DNA of 64,000 nt from Streptomyces hygroscopicus subsp. hygroscopicus (GCF_030269125.1 NZ_BSSM01000014.1:154940-218939), one strand, 5' to 3'. Positions 44,909 through 53,563 are shown, counted from the first letter of the stretch. The notes: generated from the letters alone by a model not told the origin. Made by a program: numbers and translations.

Positions 44909-45895
44909 ATGCAGCCCGAGCCGTCCGCCGCACTCCGCCACCGCATCGTCGAGGCCCCTGCCGGGCGCCTGCACCTGGTCGAGCAGGGCACCGGCCCGCT
45001 GGTCCTGCTCGTGCACGGCTTCCCCGAGTCCTGGTACTCCTGGCGCCGCCAGCTCCCGGCCCTCGCCGCGGCCGGCTACCGGGCGGTGGCGCTCGACGTG
45101 CGCGGCTACGGCCGCTCCTCCAAGCCTGCGGAGACCGATGCCTACCGGTTGCTGGACCTGGTGGAGGACAACGTCGCCCTCGTGCGCGCCCTCGGCGAGG
45201 AGAACGCGGTGGTCGTCGGCCACGACTGGGGCTCCAACATCGCCGCCACCTCCGCCCTGCTCCACCCCGAGGTCTTCCGGGCCGTCGCCCTGCTGAGCGT
45301 CCCCTACGCGCCACCCGGCGGCCCCCGCCCCACCGACGTCTTCGGCCAGGTCGGCGGCCCCGAGCAGGAGTTCTACGTCTCCTACTTCCAGGAGCCCGGC
45401 CGCGCCGAGACGGAGATCGAGCCTGACGTGCGGGGCTGGCTCGCGGGCTTCTACGCCGCCCTGTCCGCCGACACCATGCCCGCCCAGGGCGAGCCCGACC
45501 CGCACTTCGTCGCCCACGGCGGCCGGCTGCGTGACCGTTTTCCCGCCGGCATCCTCCCGGCCTGGCTGGCCGAGGACGACCTCGACGTCTACGCCGGGGA
45601 GTTCGAGCGCACGGGTCTGACGGGCGCCCTCAACCGCTACCGCAACGTGGACCGCGACTGGGAGGACCTCACCCCCCACCGCGGAGCCCCGATCAAGCAG
45701 CCGTCCCTGTTCATCGGCGGCGCCCTGGACGCCTCCACCACCTGGATGTCCGACGCTATCGACGCCTTCCCCACCACCCTCCCCGGCCTGACCGCCTCCC
45801 ACCTCGTAGAGGGCTGCGGCCACTGGATCCAGCAGGAACGCCCCGAGGAGATCAACCGTCTGCTGACCGGCTGGCTCAACACCCTCACGGGTTGA
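44909..45895 (+). CDS. Epoxide-hydrolase-like alpha/beta hydrolase
   Basis: 328 aa from ATG 44909. Catalytic features of the epoxide hydrolase/haloalkane dehalogenase group: oxyanion HGFPESWYSWRRQL, nucleophile Asp 106 in VVVGHDWGSNIA, and C-terminal EGCGHWIQQERPEEI with His 305. The cap region (about 130-220) contains the sequence EFYVSYFQEPGRAETEIE, typical of the group. It hydrolyses an epoxide or similar substrate. Divergent from the XRE-cupin regulator, which may control it. No signal peptide. Confidence 0.93.
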   Translation: MQPEPSAALRHRIVEAPAGRLHLVEQGTGPLVLLVHGFPESWYSWRRQLPALAAAGYRAVALDVRGYGRSSKPAETDAYRLLDLVEDNVALVRALGEENAVVVGHDWGSNIAATSALLHPEVFRAVALLSVPYAPPGGPRPTDVFGQVGGPEQEFYVSYFQEPGRAETEIEPDVRGWLAGFYAALSADTMPAQGEPDPHFVAHGGRLRDRFPAGILPAWLAEDDLDVYAGEFERTGLTGALNRYRNVDRDWEDLTPHRGAPIKQPSLFIGGALDASTTWMSDAIDAFPTTLPGLTASHLVEGCGHWIQQERPEEINRLLTGWLNTLTG

Positions 45896-46314
45896 ACCGC
45901 CAGGCGCGGCCGGGGCTTCCGTACATGGAACAGTTCGGCCCGCGTACCCGAGCGCGGCGGCTACGGCCGGGTGCCGCGTGATTCTCACAGATGACCGGTT
46001 GCGAGAGTTCTGCGAACACACCGGTGCTGCTCACGAATCCGACCAGCATGGTGTGCGAGACGGTTCTGACAGACTGCGCGGGTGGACTGGCGCCCGATCA
46101 AGCAGCAGACGCGGTAGGGCGAAACGACCGTCCGAAGTGTGAAGCCCCGACGGGCGGCGCCTGCCGCACTCGGAGCGGGAAATGCGTAACGAAGTACCAC
46201 ACCACCCGCTTCCTCCTCGTCCCCGCGCTCCGCGGGAGCTGGAGGTGACCGTCCCCGAGGACCGCGGCCCGGGGCGGCCGTGGAAGGCGGGCCCGCCCGT
46301 CGAAGCTCCGCCCA

Positions 46315-46402
46315 GGAGAACGGTGTGACCGCACGCGACGAGGCGGCGGGCGGTCTCGCGGCCGATGCCCTTGGTGGCTCCGGTGATGAGAGTGATCGTC
46401 AT
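46315..46402 (-). pseudogene. N-terminal fragment of a short-chain dehydrogenase gene
   Basis: From ATG 46402, preceded by GAAGGC, the frame gives MTITLITGATKGIGRETARR and LVACGHTVLLGG, the start of a SDR Rossmann fold (TGxxxGIG). After about 30 residues the similarity ends and the frame becomes random. The rest of the gene is missing, so this is a truncated remnant. Confidence 0.6.
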
Positions 46403-46602
46403 GCCTTCGATGGTTGCCTGGACGAGAGAGCCGGACCAGGGACGCTTCGACGGTGGGAGACCGAACCCGAGGAGACCGCTGCCGTATGCACCACACCCGG
46501 GCCTCATCAGGAGTGGGGAACCGCAGCAGGATCGATCTCACCGGGATTTCCTGTACCGCAACTACTCACACCGGGAACCCTGCGGGTCGTCAGGTCGCGG
46601 AA

Positions 46603-46631
46603 AGGGGCGCGGTTGCCTGAACCGCGCCCCT
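46603..46631. terminator. 12-bp hairpin downstream of the MFS gene
   Basis: AGGGGCGCGGTT / AACCGCGCCCCT with a 5-base loop, followed on the minus strand by a short T run. It is just past the stop of the MFS gene at 46647, in the form often seen for Streptomyces terminators. Confidence 0.8.
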
Positions 46632-46646
46632 CGAAGTCGCCGGACC

Positions 46647-48998
46647 TCAGTCGGCGTCGTGGTGGCCCACGTGCAGGTCCACCTCGCGGGACCCGCCCTC
46701 GCCCAGTTCCACGTCGGTGAGGACGGGGGCGTAGCCGGAGGTGACGACCGTGTAGGCGCCCGGGGCCAGGTTCCGCAGGGTGTAGGTGCCGTCGGTGTCC
46801 GTGGTGGCCGAGGCGATCACCTCGCCGGAGGCGCTGAGCAGGGTGACGAGGGCGTCCGGGACCGGCAGGCCGGTGTGCTCGTGGCGCACCGTGCCGTGGA
46901 CGCCGCCCAGGCCCGCGAGGGTGACGTCCGGGACGACGGGACCGGCCTCGGCGTCGAGCCGGACGGCCCGCGGGCGGTGTCCGGTGGCCGCGACGACCAG
47001 CGTGTACGCGGACGGCCGCGCCGCCAGTTCGTAACTGCCGTCCTCGTCCGTGCCGGTCAGCGCCCGCTGCCGGCCGAAGCGGTCGACCAGGGTGAGGGTC
47101 GCCCGTGCGAGGGGCCGCCCCGCGCTGTCGTACACCCGGCCGCGCAGTACCCCGGTGGCCGGCGCGGTGGTGGTCGCGGCGGCCTGGTGCGACGCCTCGG
47201 CAGGGACGTCGGCGTCCTCGGCCGGGGCCGCGGCCCCTGCCGGTGCCGGAGCCGGCGATCCCGCGGCGGCCACCGGCTCCGGCCCGCGTCCGCGGACCAG
47301 TGACGCTCCCGCCGCCGCCAGCGACATCGCGATGGCGAGGGAGAAGACCACGACGAGGCCGTCGTGGAAGGGCTGCGAGATCAGGTGGGGGAAGAACTCG
47401 CGGCCGGTGAGGTGCGCGGCGGCGCCCGGCGACAGATGGTGCAGGATGTCCGGGCCGAGCAGGTGCTGGATCGGGTTGTAACCGAGGAAGGCGGCGAACA
47501 GGACGCCCACCGGCGGCAGCGCGGACACCGTGTGCGCGGCCCCCGGGGGCACGCCCTGGGCCGTCAGACCCGTGGTGAGGGTGTCGGGGAGGGTGCCGGC
47601 GAGACCCGCCACCATGAGCGAGAAGAACACGCCCATGGACAGCACCATGCCCGCGTTCTGGAAGGTGGCGCGCATGCCGGAGGCCGCGCCGCGGGCGTGG
47701 GCGGGCACGCTCGACATGATGATCGCGGTGTTGGGGGCGGCGAACAGACCGCCGCCGAGCCCGTTGAGGAAGATCAGCGCGGCGAACACCCAGTACGAGA
47801 AGTCGCTCGGCAGCACGAGCAGCCCGGCGAACGACACCGCCATCACCAGGAAGCCGCACGCCGCGAACAGCCGCGCCCCGAACTTGTCCGACAGGGCGCC
47901 CGACAGCGGCCCCGCCAGCAGGAAGCCGATGGTCAGCGGGAGCATGTAGATGCCCGCCCACAGGGGTGTGTCGGCATAGTCGTAGCCGTGCAGCGGCAGC
48001 CAGATGCCCTGCAGCCAGATGATCAGCATGAACTGCAGCCCGCCCCGGGCGATGGCGCCGAGCAGCGTGGCGGCGTTGCCGCCCGCGAAGGCGGCGTCGC
48101 GGAACAGCCGCAGCGGGAACATCGGTTCGGGGACCTTGGTCTCCACCAGGCAGAAGACCCCGAGCATCACGGCGCCGCCGATCAGGCCCGCCAGCACCCA
48201 CGGGTTGGTCCAGCCCATGGTGTGGCCGCCGTACGGCTGGATGCCGTAGGTGATCCCGGCGAGCAGCGCGGTCAGGCCGATGGCGAAGGTGATGTTGCCC
48301 CACCAGTCCATCCGTCCCGGCCTGCGGACGCCGGTCTCGTGCAGCGATTTGTACGCCCACACCGTGCCGATCAGGCCGATGGGCACGTTGACCCAGAAGA
48401 TCGAGCGCCAGTTCCAGGTGACGAGCACACCGCCGAGCACCAGGCCGAGGAACGAACCGGCGATGCCGGCCACCATGTTGACGCCCAGCGCCATGCCGCG
48501 CTGGCGGGCGGGGAAGGCGTCGGTGAGGATCGCCGCCGAGTTGGCCATCAGCATCGAACCGCCGACGGCCTGCACGATGCGCCAGCCGATCAGCCACAGC
48601 GCGCCGTCGCCGCCGTGGAAGGGGTCGAGCGAGAGGACCACCGAGGTGAGCGTGAAGATCAGGAAGCCCGCGTTGTAGATGCGGACCCGGCCCATCATGT
48701 CGCCGAGCCTGCCGAGCGCCACGACCAGCACCGCGGTGACGAGCATGTACCCCATCAGCATCCACAGCAGGTAGCTGACGTTGGCGGGCTCCAGCGGGTC
48801 CAGGCGGATACCGGTGAAGATGCCGGGCAGCGAGATCAGCACGATCGAGCTGTTGATGGTGGCGAGCAGCATGCCCAAGGTGGTGTTGGTCAGCGCCACC
48901 CACTTGTAGCCGGGGTGGTCCGCCCCGATCCAGCCGCGCCGGCGGTGCTGCCCGGCGTCGGCGGCGCCGGGTATGAGGCCGGTCTCCCTGGTCGTCAT
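46647..48998 (-). CDS. 14-helix MFS exporter with two C-terminal carboxypeptidase-regulatory-like domains
   Basis: 783 aa from ATG 48998, overlapping the MarR gene stop. The first ~540 residues form a DHA2/EmrB-type drug exporter with 14 helices: NTTLGMLLATINSSIVLISL, RLGDMMGRVRIYNAGF (motif A), QAVGGSMLMANSAAILTD and the motif C-like GIAGSFLGLVLGGVLV. After an Ala-rich linker, the last ~160 residues contain two repeats of an Ig-like CarboxypepD_reg fold (GVLRGRVYDSAGRPLARATL and GSYELAARPSAYTLVVAA; then GVHGTVRHEHTGLPVPDALV and GTYTLRNLAPGAYTVVTSG). Such domains on a drug exporter are unusual, and their side of the membrane is not known. It is paired with the MarR regulator. Confidence 0.9.
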   Translation of the reverse strand: MTTRETGLIPGAADAGQHRRRGWIGADHPGYKWVALTNTTLGMLLATINSSIVLISLPGIFTGIRLDPLEPANVSYLLWMLMGYMLVTAVLVVALGRLGDMMGRVRIYNAGFLIFTLTSVVLSLDPFHGGDGALWLIGWRIVQAVGGSMLMANSAAILTDAFPARQRGMALGVNMVAGIAGSFLGLVLGGVLVTWNWRSIFWVNVPIGLIGTVWAYKSLHETGVRRPGRMDWWGNITFAIGLTALLAGITYGIQPYGGHTMGWTNPWVLAGLIGGAVMLGVFCLVETKVPEPMFPLRLFRDAAFAGGNAATLLGAIARGGLQFMLIIWLQGIWLPLHGYDYADTPLWAGIYMLPLTIGFLLAGPLSGALSDKFGARLFAACGFLVMAVSFAGLLVLPSDFSYWVFAALIFLNGLGGGLFAAPNTAIIMSSVPAHARGAASGMRATFQNAGMVLSMGVFFSLMVAGLAGTLPDTLTTGLTAQGVPPGAAHTVSALPPVGVLFAAFLGYNPIQHLLGPDILHHLSPGAAAHLTGREFFPHLISQPFHDGLVVVFSLAIAMSLAAAGASLVRGRGPEPVAAAGSPAPAPAGAAAPAEDADVPAEASHQAAATTTAPATGVLRGRVYDSAGRPLARATLTLVDRFGRQRALTGTDEDGSYELAARPSAYTLVVAATGHRPRAVRLDAEAGPVVPDVTLAGLGGVHGTVRHEHTGLPVPDALVTLLSASGEVIASATTDTDGTYTLRNLAPGAYTVVTSGYAPVLTDVELGEGGSREVDLHVGHHDAD

Positions 48999-49540
48999 CG
49001 GTCGCTCCCGGTGTCAGGTCGTTCGGGCGAACGGGGGGTCTCGTCGGGCCGGGCCGGCCGCGCGGGCCGCGCGGGCCGCGCGGTGCCGCCGAGCATGCGC
49101 CGCACGAGCGGTGCGACGACGCGCATCGCGTCGGCGAGGGCCCGCTGGTCGTCGTCCGGCAGGGCGGCCATCAGCTCGGCCAGGCGTGCGTCGCGCGACC
49201 GGCGGCGGGCGGCGAGCACCTGCCGTCCCGCGTCACTGATGGCGATCAGCGTCACCCGGCCGTCCATCGCGTCACCGACGCGCATGACCAGGTCCTGGCG
49301 TTCCAGTCGCTGCACCAACTGGGTCATGGAGGGCTGGGCCACGCCCTCCGCGGCGGCGAGGAGCGTGAGCCGGACCGGACCCTCGCGTTCCAGTCGCGCC
49401 AAGGTGGAGGCCGCGGTGAAACTGAGGTCCCGGTGGTCCGTCACGGCTCTGATCACGGCGGCTGCCGTCTCCGTCAGTGACTGTGCGGTCTGCCGCACGT
49501 CCGCGTCTCGGTGAGGGTGATCTCTGTGAGAGTGATCCAC
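48995..49540 (-). CDS. MarR-family transcriptional regulator
   Basis: 181 aa from GTG 49540 with AAAGGG upstream. The winged helix occupies about 35-140: LSFTAASTLARLEREGPVRL, LAAAEGVAQPSMTQLVQRLE (recognition helix) and MDGRVTLIAISDAGRQVLAA (wing). An N-terminal His-rich tail (HSHRDHPHRD) is a possible metal-binding site. The C-terminal 30 residues are Pro/Arg-rich repeats. It overlaps the exporter by 4 bases and should repress it until a drug or phenolic ligand binds. Palindromes at 49560-49587 may be its operator. Confidence 0.94.
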   Translation of the reverse strand: MDHSHRDHPHRDADVRQTAQSLTETAAAVIRAVTDHRDLSFTAASTLARLEREGPVRLTLLAAAEGVAQPSMTQLVQRLERQDLVMRVGDAMDGRVTLIAISDAGRQVLAARRRSRDARLAELMAALPDDDQRALADAMRVVAPLVRRMLGGTARPARPARPARPDETPRSPERPDTGSDR

Positions 49541-49559
49541 ACCCTTTAAGTATCACCCG

Positions 49560-49587
49560 CCTATATAGGAACCCTATGAAAATTTTC
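49560..49587. promoter_or_regulatory. AT-rich palindromes upstream of the MarR-exporter operon
   Basis: CCTATATAGG at 49560-49569 and GAAAATTTTC at 49578-49587, both perfect palindromes, in the only strongly AT-rich stretch nearby. They lie 20-47 bases upstream of the MarR GTG, fitting promoter and operator. Assignment by position only. Confidence 0.5.
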
Positions 49588-49639
49588 GTAAGGAGTTCCG
49601 GGGCGGGGAACGGGTCGGGCCGCAGACCGCGCGGACATG

Positions 49640-49674
49640 CCGGTGCCGGGACGGATGACCCGTCCCGGCACCGG
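49640..49674. terminator. 15-bp perfect hairpin
   Basis: CCGGTGCCGGGACGG / CCGTCCCGGCACCGG with a 5-base loop, just past the minus-strand secreted-protein stop (49697) and before the MarR promoter region. Confidence 0.8.
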
Positions 49675-49696
49675 TGTTCCGTGGAAAAGCGGCCGC

Positions 49697-50116
49697 TTAG
49701 AGCACCGTGACCCCGAAGACCGGGGACGCCGTGCCGCCGCTGACCATGCGCAGGTCGTTCTTGCCCTTCAGGCCCAGCTCGACGCGCAGCGCGTAGGAGC
49801 CGCTGCGGTCGACCGGCGTGGAGGCGGGCAGGGTGACCCACGTGCCGTGCTGCTTCTGCTGGAGGGTCACCTTGCTGCCCGCCTTGATGCCGGTGGTCTT
49901 GCCCGTGACCCGGAACAGCGTCCAGGCACGCACCGAGGACACGGACGGCGTGGCCGTGATGGCGGGCTTGGCGGCCGTAGCCGTGCGGGCACCGGTGGGA
50001 GCGACGGTGTGGGCGGCCGGGGTGGCCGCCATCGCCGTGCCCGCGAGGGCGAGAGAGGTCGCGCCGAGGACGCCGACGACGGCGAGGCGCAGGGAACGCC
50101 GCTTCGTGACCATCAT
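49697..50116 (-). CDS. Secreted beta-strand protein of unknown function
   Basis: 139 aa from ATG 50116 (MMVTKRRSL), with AAAAGGACAG upstream. Signal peptide 1-30 (RLAVVGVLGATSLALAGTAMA). The mature part has short beta-strand segments (AWTLFRVTGKTTGIKAGSKVTLQQKQHGTWVTL split in two, then SGSYALRVELGLKGKNDLRM). It looks like one Ig-like or fibronectin-like domain. Such 'calcium-binding'-annotated secreted proteins are frequent in Streptomyces but poorly understood. No Cys. Function not recognised. Confidence 0.75.
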   Translation of the reverse strand: MMVTKRRSLRLAVVGVLGATSLALAGTAMAATPAAHTVAPTGARTATAAKPAITATPSVSSVRAWTLFRVTGKTTGIKAGSKVTLQQKQHGTWVTLPASTPVDRSGSYALRVELGLKGKNDLRMVSGGTASPVFGVTVL

Positions 50117-50258
50117 GATTCTGTCCTTTTCTGTGGTGAGTTCAACTGTTCACGCCAAAGGAGAGGAACATGCCGCTTGGCGCGGTCACTTGAAACGACG
50201 ACACCACGAGGGCGGGCGTTCACTGATGGTTCGTCCTCGTTCTGTAACAGCCGTGGGG

Positions 50259-50480
50259 TCACTCCCGGGGCCCGATCTCCTTGCCGTCGGCGTCCCGGAC
50301 GGTGATGGCCCGCATCGGGCAGATGTCCGCGGCGTCCAGGGCGCGTTCGTCGCCGTCCGGAAGGTGCTCGCGCACCGGATGCGAACGGTCGCCGTCGAGG
50401 GTGAACAGGTCCGGAGCGGCCCCGGCGCACATGCCGGAACCGATGCAATGGCCGGGGTCCACACGCAACTGCCAGCTCAT
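50259..50480 (-). CDS. Single-cluster ferredoxin (P450 partner)
   Basis: 73 aa from ATG 50480 with GAGGCGG upstream. Cys residues at 12, 18 and 54 (DPGHCIGSGMC and DICPMRAI) give the C-x5-C...C-P pattern of [3Fe-4S] ferredoxins that serve Streptomyces P450s. It starts 8 bases after the P450 stop, so the two form one operon. It should pass electrons to that P450 from a ferredoxin reductase encoded elsewhere. Confidence 0.95.
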   Translation of the reverse strand: MSWQLRVDPGHCIGSGMCAGAAPDLFTLDGDRSHPVREHLPDGDERALDAADICPMRAITVRDADGKEIGPRE

Positions 50481-50487
50481 CGCCGCC

Positions 50488-51678
50488 TCACCAGCCCACC
50501 GGCATGACACGGGGCCCGCGCACCAGCATCTCGGTCTTCCAGGTGATGTCACCGGAGACGTGCAGCTCGGGGAAGCGGGCCACCAACGCCCCGATGGCCT
50601 CCTGGAGTTCGAGCCGGGCGAGCGGAGCGCCGAGGCAGTGGTGCACGCCGTGGCCGAAGCCCAGGTGCGCGTTGCCACCGCGGGAGATGTCGAGTGTCCC
50701 TGCGTCGGTGAAGCGCAGCGCGTCCCGGTTGGCCGCGCCGATGGCGACCAGCACCGGCTCCCCGGCCCGCACCAGCGTGCCGCCGACCTCGATGTCCACC
50801 GTCGCGTAACGGGCCTGCCCCGCCCCGCTGCCCAGGGGCACGAACCGCAGCAGCTCCTCGATCGCCTGTGTGATCAGCTCGGGCTCCGCGCGCAGCCGGG
50901 CCAGCGCCTCCGGGTGATCGAGCAGCGTGAGCACGAAGTTGGGGATCTGCGTGGCGGTGGTCTCGTGCCCGGCCACGAGGATGCCGACGCACAGGTCGAC
51001 CAGCTCCAGTTCCGACAGCCGGTCGCCGTGGTCGCGTGCCTCGATCAGCGCCGTCATCAGATCGTCCTGCGGCTCCGCACGGTGCGCGGCGATCAAGTCG
51101 GCCATGTACGAACGCAGTTCCTCACGGTTGCGGTCGAACTCCTCGGCCGTCAGCGAGCTGGTGGACAGCGCCGCGTCGCTCCACACGCGGAACTGCGGCC
51201 GGTCCCGCTCCGGCACCCCGAGCAGCCGGCAGATCACCGCCACCGGAATGGGCAGGGCGTAGCGGTCGACCAGATCGGCGGGCGGGCCCGCCGCCTCCAT
51301 CGCGTCCAGCAGGGACGCCGTCAACTCCCGTACCTGCGGCCGGAGTTTCTCCACCTGGCGCACGGTGAACGCTTTCGCGACCAAGGAGCGCAGCCGGGTG
51401 TGGTCGGGCGGGTCCATGCTGAGGATCCCGCTGTCCCGGCGGCCCTCGGAAGCCCGCGGCTCGTCGTGTTCGAGGCTCAGCGCGCGGCTGAAACGCTGGT
51501 CGCCGAGGACCAGCCGGGCGTCCGCGTACCGGGTGGCGAGCCAGGCCGGCTCCCCGTACGGCATCCGCACGCGCAGCAGTCCGGGGGTGTCACGTGCGCG
51601 GTCGTACGCCTCGGACAGGTCCAGGTCCGAGGCGGAGTTGAAGGGGTAGGCGAGGGGTGCGTGGTCCGTTGCCGTCAC
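50488..51678 (-). CDS. Cytochrome P450
   Basis: 396 aa from GTG 51678, with AAGGGAGA upstream. All class landmarks are present: I-helix AGHETT (236-241), ExxR (E275, R278) and the haem-binding loop FGHGVHHCLGAPLAR with Cys 348 (one residue more than the usual FGxGxHxC spacing is not seen, so it is normal). It resembles actinobacterial CYP105/CYP107-type hydroxylases. Its own ferredoxin follows, and a TetR regulator gene lies divergently across a perfect operator palindrome at 51693. The substrate is unknown: no biosynthetic gene cluster surrounds it. Confidence 0.96.
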   Translation of the reverse strand: MTATDHAPLAYPFNSASDLDLSEAYDRARDTPGLLRVRMPYGEPAWLATRYADARLVLGDQRFSRALSLEHDEPRASEGRRDSGILSMDPPDHTRLRSLVAKAFTVRQVEKLRPQVRELTASLLDAMEAAGPPADLVDRYALPIPVAVICRLLGVPERDRPQFRVWSDAALSTSSLTAEEFDRNREELRSYMADLIAAHRAEPQDDLMTALIEARDHGDRLSELELVDLCVGILVAGHETTATQIPNFVLTLLDHPEALARLRAEPELITQAIEELLRFVPLGSGAGQARYATVDIEVGGTLVRAGEPVLVAIGAANRDALRFTDAGTLDISRGGNAHLGFGHGVHHCLGAPLARLELQEAIGALVARFPELHVSGDITWKTEMLVRGPRVMPVGW

Positions 51679-51692
51679 AGCTGTCTCCCTTG

Positions 51693-51710
51693 TGTAAGCA
51701 CACGCTTACA
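51693..51710. promoter_or_regulatory. TetR-type operator TGTAAGC-ACAC-GCTTACA
   Basis: Perfect 7-base inverted repeat with a 4-base spacer, 15 bases upstream of the P450 GTG, so it should overlap the P450 promoter or leader. TetR-family regulators typically bind such sites. The divergent TetR gene begins 101 bases away. It is the clearest operator in the window apart from the CebR boxes. Confidence 0.8.
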
Positions 51711-51810
51711 ACGCTAGGAGCTGCTCACCGACGGCGCAACGACGCTAATCGGCCGTTACTCTGCGGGTCCTCGGAGGCGCGCGGGCGCGGGGCGGCGGAA
51801 GGAGCAGCGG

Positions 51811-52476
51811 GTGGACGGCGGCGAGCACACGCAGGGCCAGGACCGGAGTGCCGGCGGTGTCCCGGGCGGGGAGCCGCCGCAGCGTCCGCGCGACGCCCGG
51901 GAGACCCGCGCGCGCATCCTCCGCGCGGCCGGCGCGGTCTTCGCCGAACGCGGATACGACGCGGCAACGGTCCGCTACGTCGCCGCCCGCGCCGGGGTGA
52001 ACCAGGCGCTCATATTCCGCTACTTCGGCTCCAAGAAAGCCCTGCTCACCGAGGTGATGGCCCAGGACGGCAAGGAGCAGGTGAGCACCACGCCGCCCGA
52101 GCGGCTGTTCGAGACCGCGCTGCGTGGCGTCCTCGCCGAGGGCGGCGCCGACGCCGACCGGCTGCTCGCCGTCTATCTGCGCTCCATCGGCAGCGGGGAC
52201 GCCGCCCCGGAGACGGTCCGCGCGCTGGGCGAGGAGTACGCCGCCGCGCTCGCCGCCCTCTCCGAGGCCGACGACGGCACCCTGCGCGCGCAGCTCGCCA
52301 TGGCCTGGCTGCTCGGCATCGGGCTGATGCGGGTCGTCGTACGCCAGGAACCCCTGGCGAGCGCCGCACCGGACGCCGTCTGCGCCCACGTCCTCACGGC
52401 CCTTGACCGGCTGCTGCCGATGCCGCCCGGGGAAGAGACGCGGGCGGGGGAGGAGCGGCCGGGCGTGCGGTCCTGA
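51811..52476 (+). CDS. TetR-family regulator of the P450 operon
   Basis: 221 aa from GTG 51811, preceded by GGAAGGAGCAGCGG. Residues 1-30 are a flexible arm. The HTH is at about 31-80 (ETRARILRAAGAVFAERGYD, then AARAGVNQALIFRYFGSKKAL). The ligand domain (about 90-200) has the TetR_C helical pattern. It should repress the ferredoxin-P450 operon by binding TGTAAGCACACGCTTACA at 51693. Ligand unknown. The C-terminus is low-complexity. Confidence 0.93.
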   Translation: MDGGEHTQGQDRSAGGVPGGEPPQRPRDARETRARILRAAGAVFAERGYDAATVRYVAARAGVNQALIFRYFGSKKALLTEVMAQDGKEQVSTTPPERLFETALRGVLAEGGADADRLLAVYLRSIGSGDAAPETVRALGEEYAAALAALSEADDGTLRAQLAMAWLLGIGLMRVVVRQEPLASAAPDAVCAHVLTALDRLLPMPPGEETRAGEERPGVRS

Positions 52477-52867
52477 GACCTGTGGGTACGACACCCACCC
52501 GCCGTACCCGGTACGACATCGCCTCCGGAGGCGAGGCCGGTCGCCGGCGTGCGGTCCGTCCGCTCCGCCGCGGGATCCGGTTCCCGGCGTGGGGCCCTCG
52601 CGGCCGGGGAGCTGGTCCTCGGGTGCGGGGTCGGCCTCCGGGCGGGGGCTGGTCGTCTGTGTGCGGGCCGTCGTCCGGTGGGGGTTCGTCTCTTCGGGTG
52701 CCGAATTCGGTCCCTGGCGTGGGGTCCTCCGGTCCGGGGGCACGGGTCTCCGGCGTGCGGTCCGGCCCTCTGGCGGGGGTTGGCCTCCGACCGGTGGATC
52801 TGGTCTCCGGCGCGCAGGCCGGCGTCTGCGCCCGCGGGCGACGTGGGCCGCGCATGCGGCCCGTGGC
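52477..52867. repeat. 391-bp spacer of degenerate GC-rich repeats
   Basis: Between the two TetR genes. Motifs such as CCGGCGTGCGGTCCG and CCGGCGTGGGGCCCTC recur loosely about every 20-40 bases (for example near 52545, 52580, 52710, 52755). No single unit length fits. No gene is seen in any frame. Confidence 0.5.
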
Positions 52868-53536
52868 TCAGCCGACCGCGGGCGACCGTACGCCGAGTCC
52901 GGTGAGATACGCGGTGAGCACCCGGTTCAGCCGCGGCTCCACCTCCACCACCGCATGCCCGAGCCGGGGATCGCTCGTGTACAGCTCGCGCAGGCGCGGG
53001 CCCGGGGTGGCCATCTGCCACAGTGCCCCTGCGAGACTGGTCGCCGTGGCGATCGTGTCGACGCCCTGCGACTCGTCGAGGCCGAGCAGCCGGCCCAGTT
53101 CGCCGCCGATCAGCTCGACCTCCTTCAGCGTGACGAGCTTGAAGGAGCGCACCGACTCGATCGACACGTTCCGTTCCAGGTTCAGCGGCGCCTGCGCGAG
53201 CAGGTCGCAGAACATGGGCCGCGCCGCCAGCGTGCCCGCGAACACCGCCGCCACCTCGGCGGGCGTCGCCTCGGCCCGTCGCCCCAGATCGCCGCGCAGT
53301 CCGGCGGACCACTCGCGCCAGCCCTCGGCGGTCAACGCGAGGAAGATCTGCTCCCGCGTCTCGAAGTAGCGCAGCAGTGCCGACTTGTGCATGCCCACTT
53401 CCGCCGCGATGTCCGTGAGGGTGACGTCCCGCACCCCCCGCAGTCCGCCGAGCGTCCGGGCGGCGTCCAGGATCGCCGCTTCCCGCGCCTGTTTGGCCTC
53501 GGCACTGCGCGCACGCTGAAAGGCAGGCTCACTCAT
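52868..53536 (-). CDS. TetR-family regulator of the adjacent SDR gene
   Basis: 222 aa from ATG 53536; ATGs at 53545 and 53548 in the same frame are possible and none has a Shine-Dalgarno sequence, so the start is uncertain. The HTH is at about 15-60 (AILDAARTLGGLRGVRDVTL, DIAAEVGMHKSALLRYFETR). The C-terminal domain (80-210) looks like TetR_C. It is divergent from the SDR gene at 53606, and the direct-repeat element at 53564-53601 between them should be its operator. Confidence 0.92.
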   Translation of the reverse strand: MSEPAFQRARSAEAKQAREAAILDAARTLGGLRGVRDVTLTDIAAEVGMHKSALLRYFETREQIFLALTAEGWREWSAGLRGDLGRRAEATPAEVAAVFAGTLAARPMFCDLLAQAPLNLERNVSIESVRSFKLVTLKEVELIGGELGRLLGLDESQGVDTIATATSLAGALWQMATPGPRLRELYTSDPRLGHAVVEVEPRLNRVLTAYLTGLGVRSPAVG

Positions 53537-53563
53537 GCAGGACATCATAGGAAGAGTTAAGGC

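Larger units (their letters stand above)
45896..46646. other. 751-bp spacer with lower GC and an SDR remnant
   Basis: From about 45985 to 46200 base composition is visibly lower in GC than its surroundings (for example AGACGGTTCTGACAGACTGC). Apart from the SDR fragment at 46315-46402 and the terminator at 46603, no convincing gene is seen. The low-GC patch may be inserted or relic DNA. Confidence 0.4.

Noticed and set aside
50259..52476. P450, ferredoxin and TetR as part of a biosynthetic gene cluster
   Set aside because: No core synthase (PKS, NRPS, terpene) or transferase is present on either side; it looks like a self-contained P450 operon.
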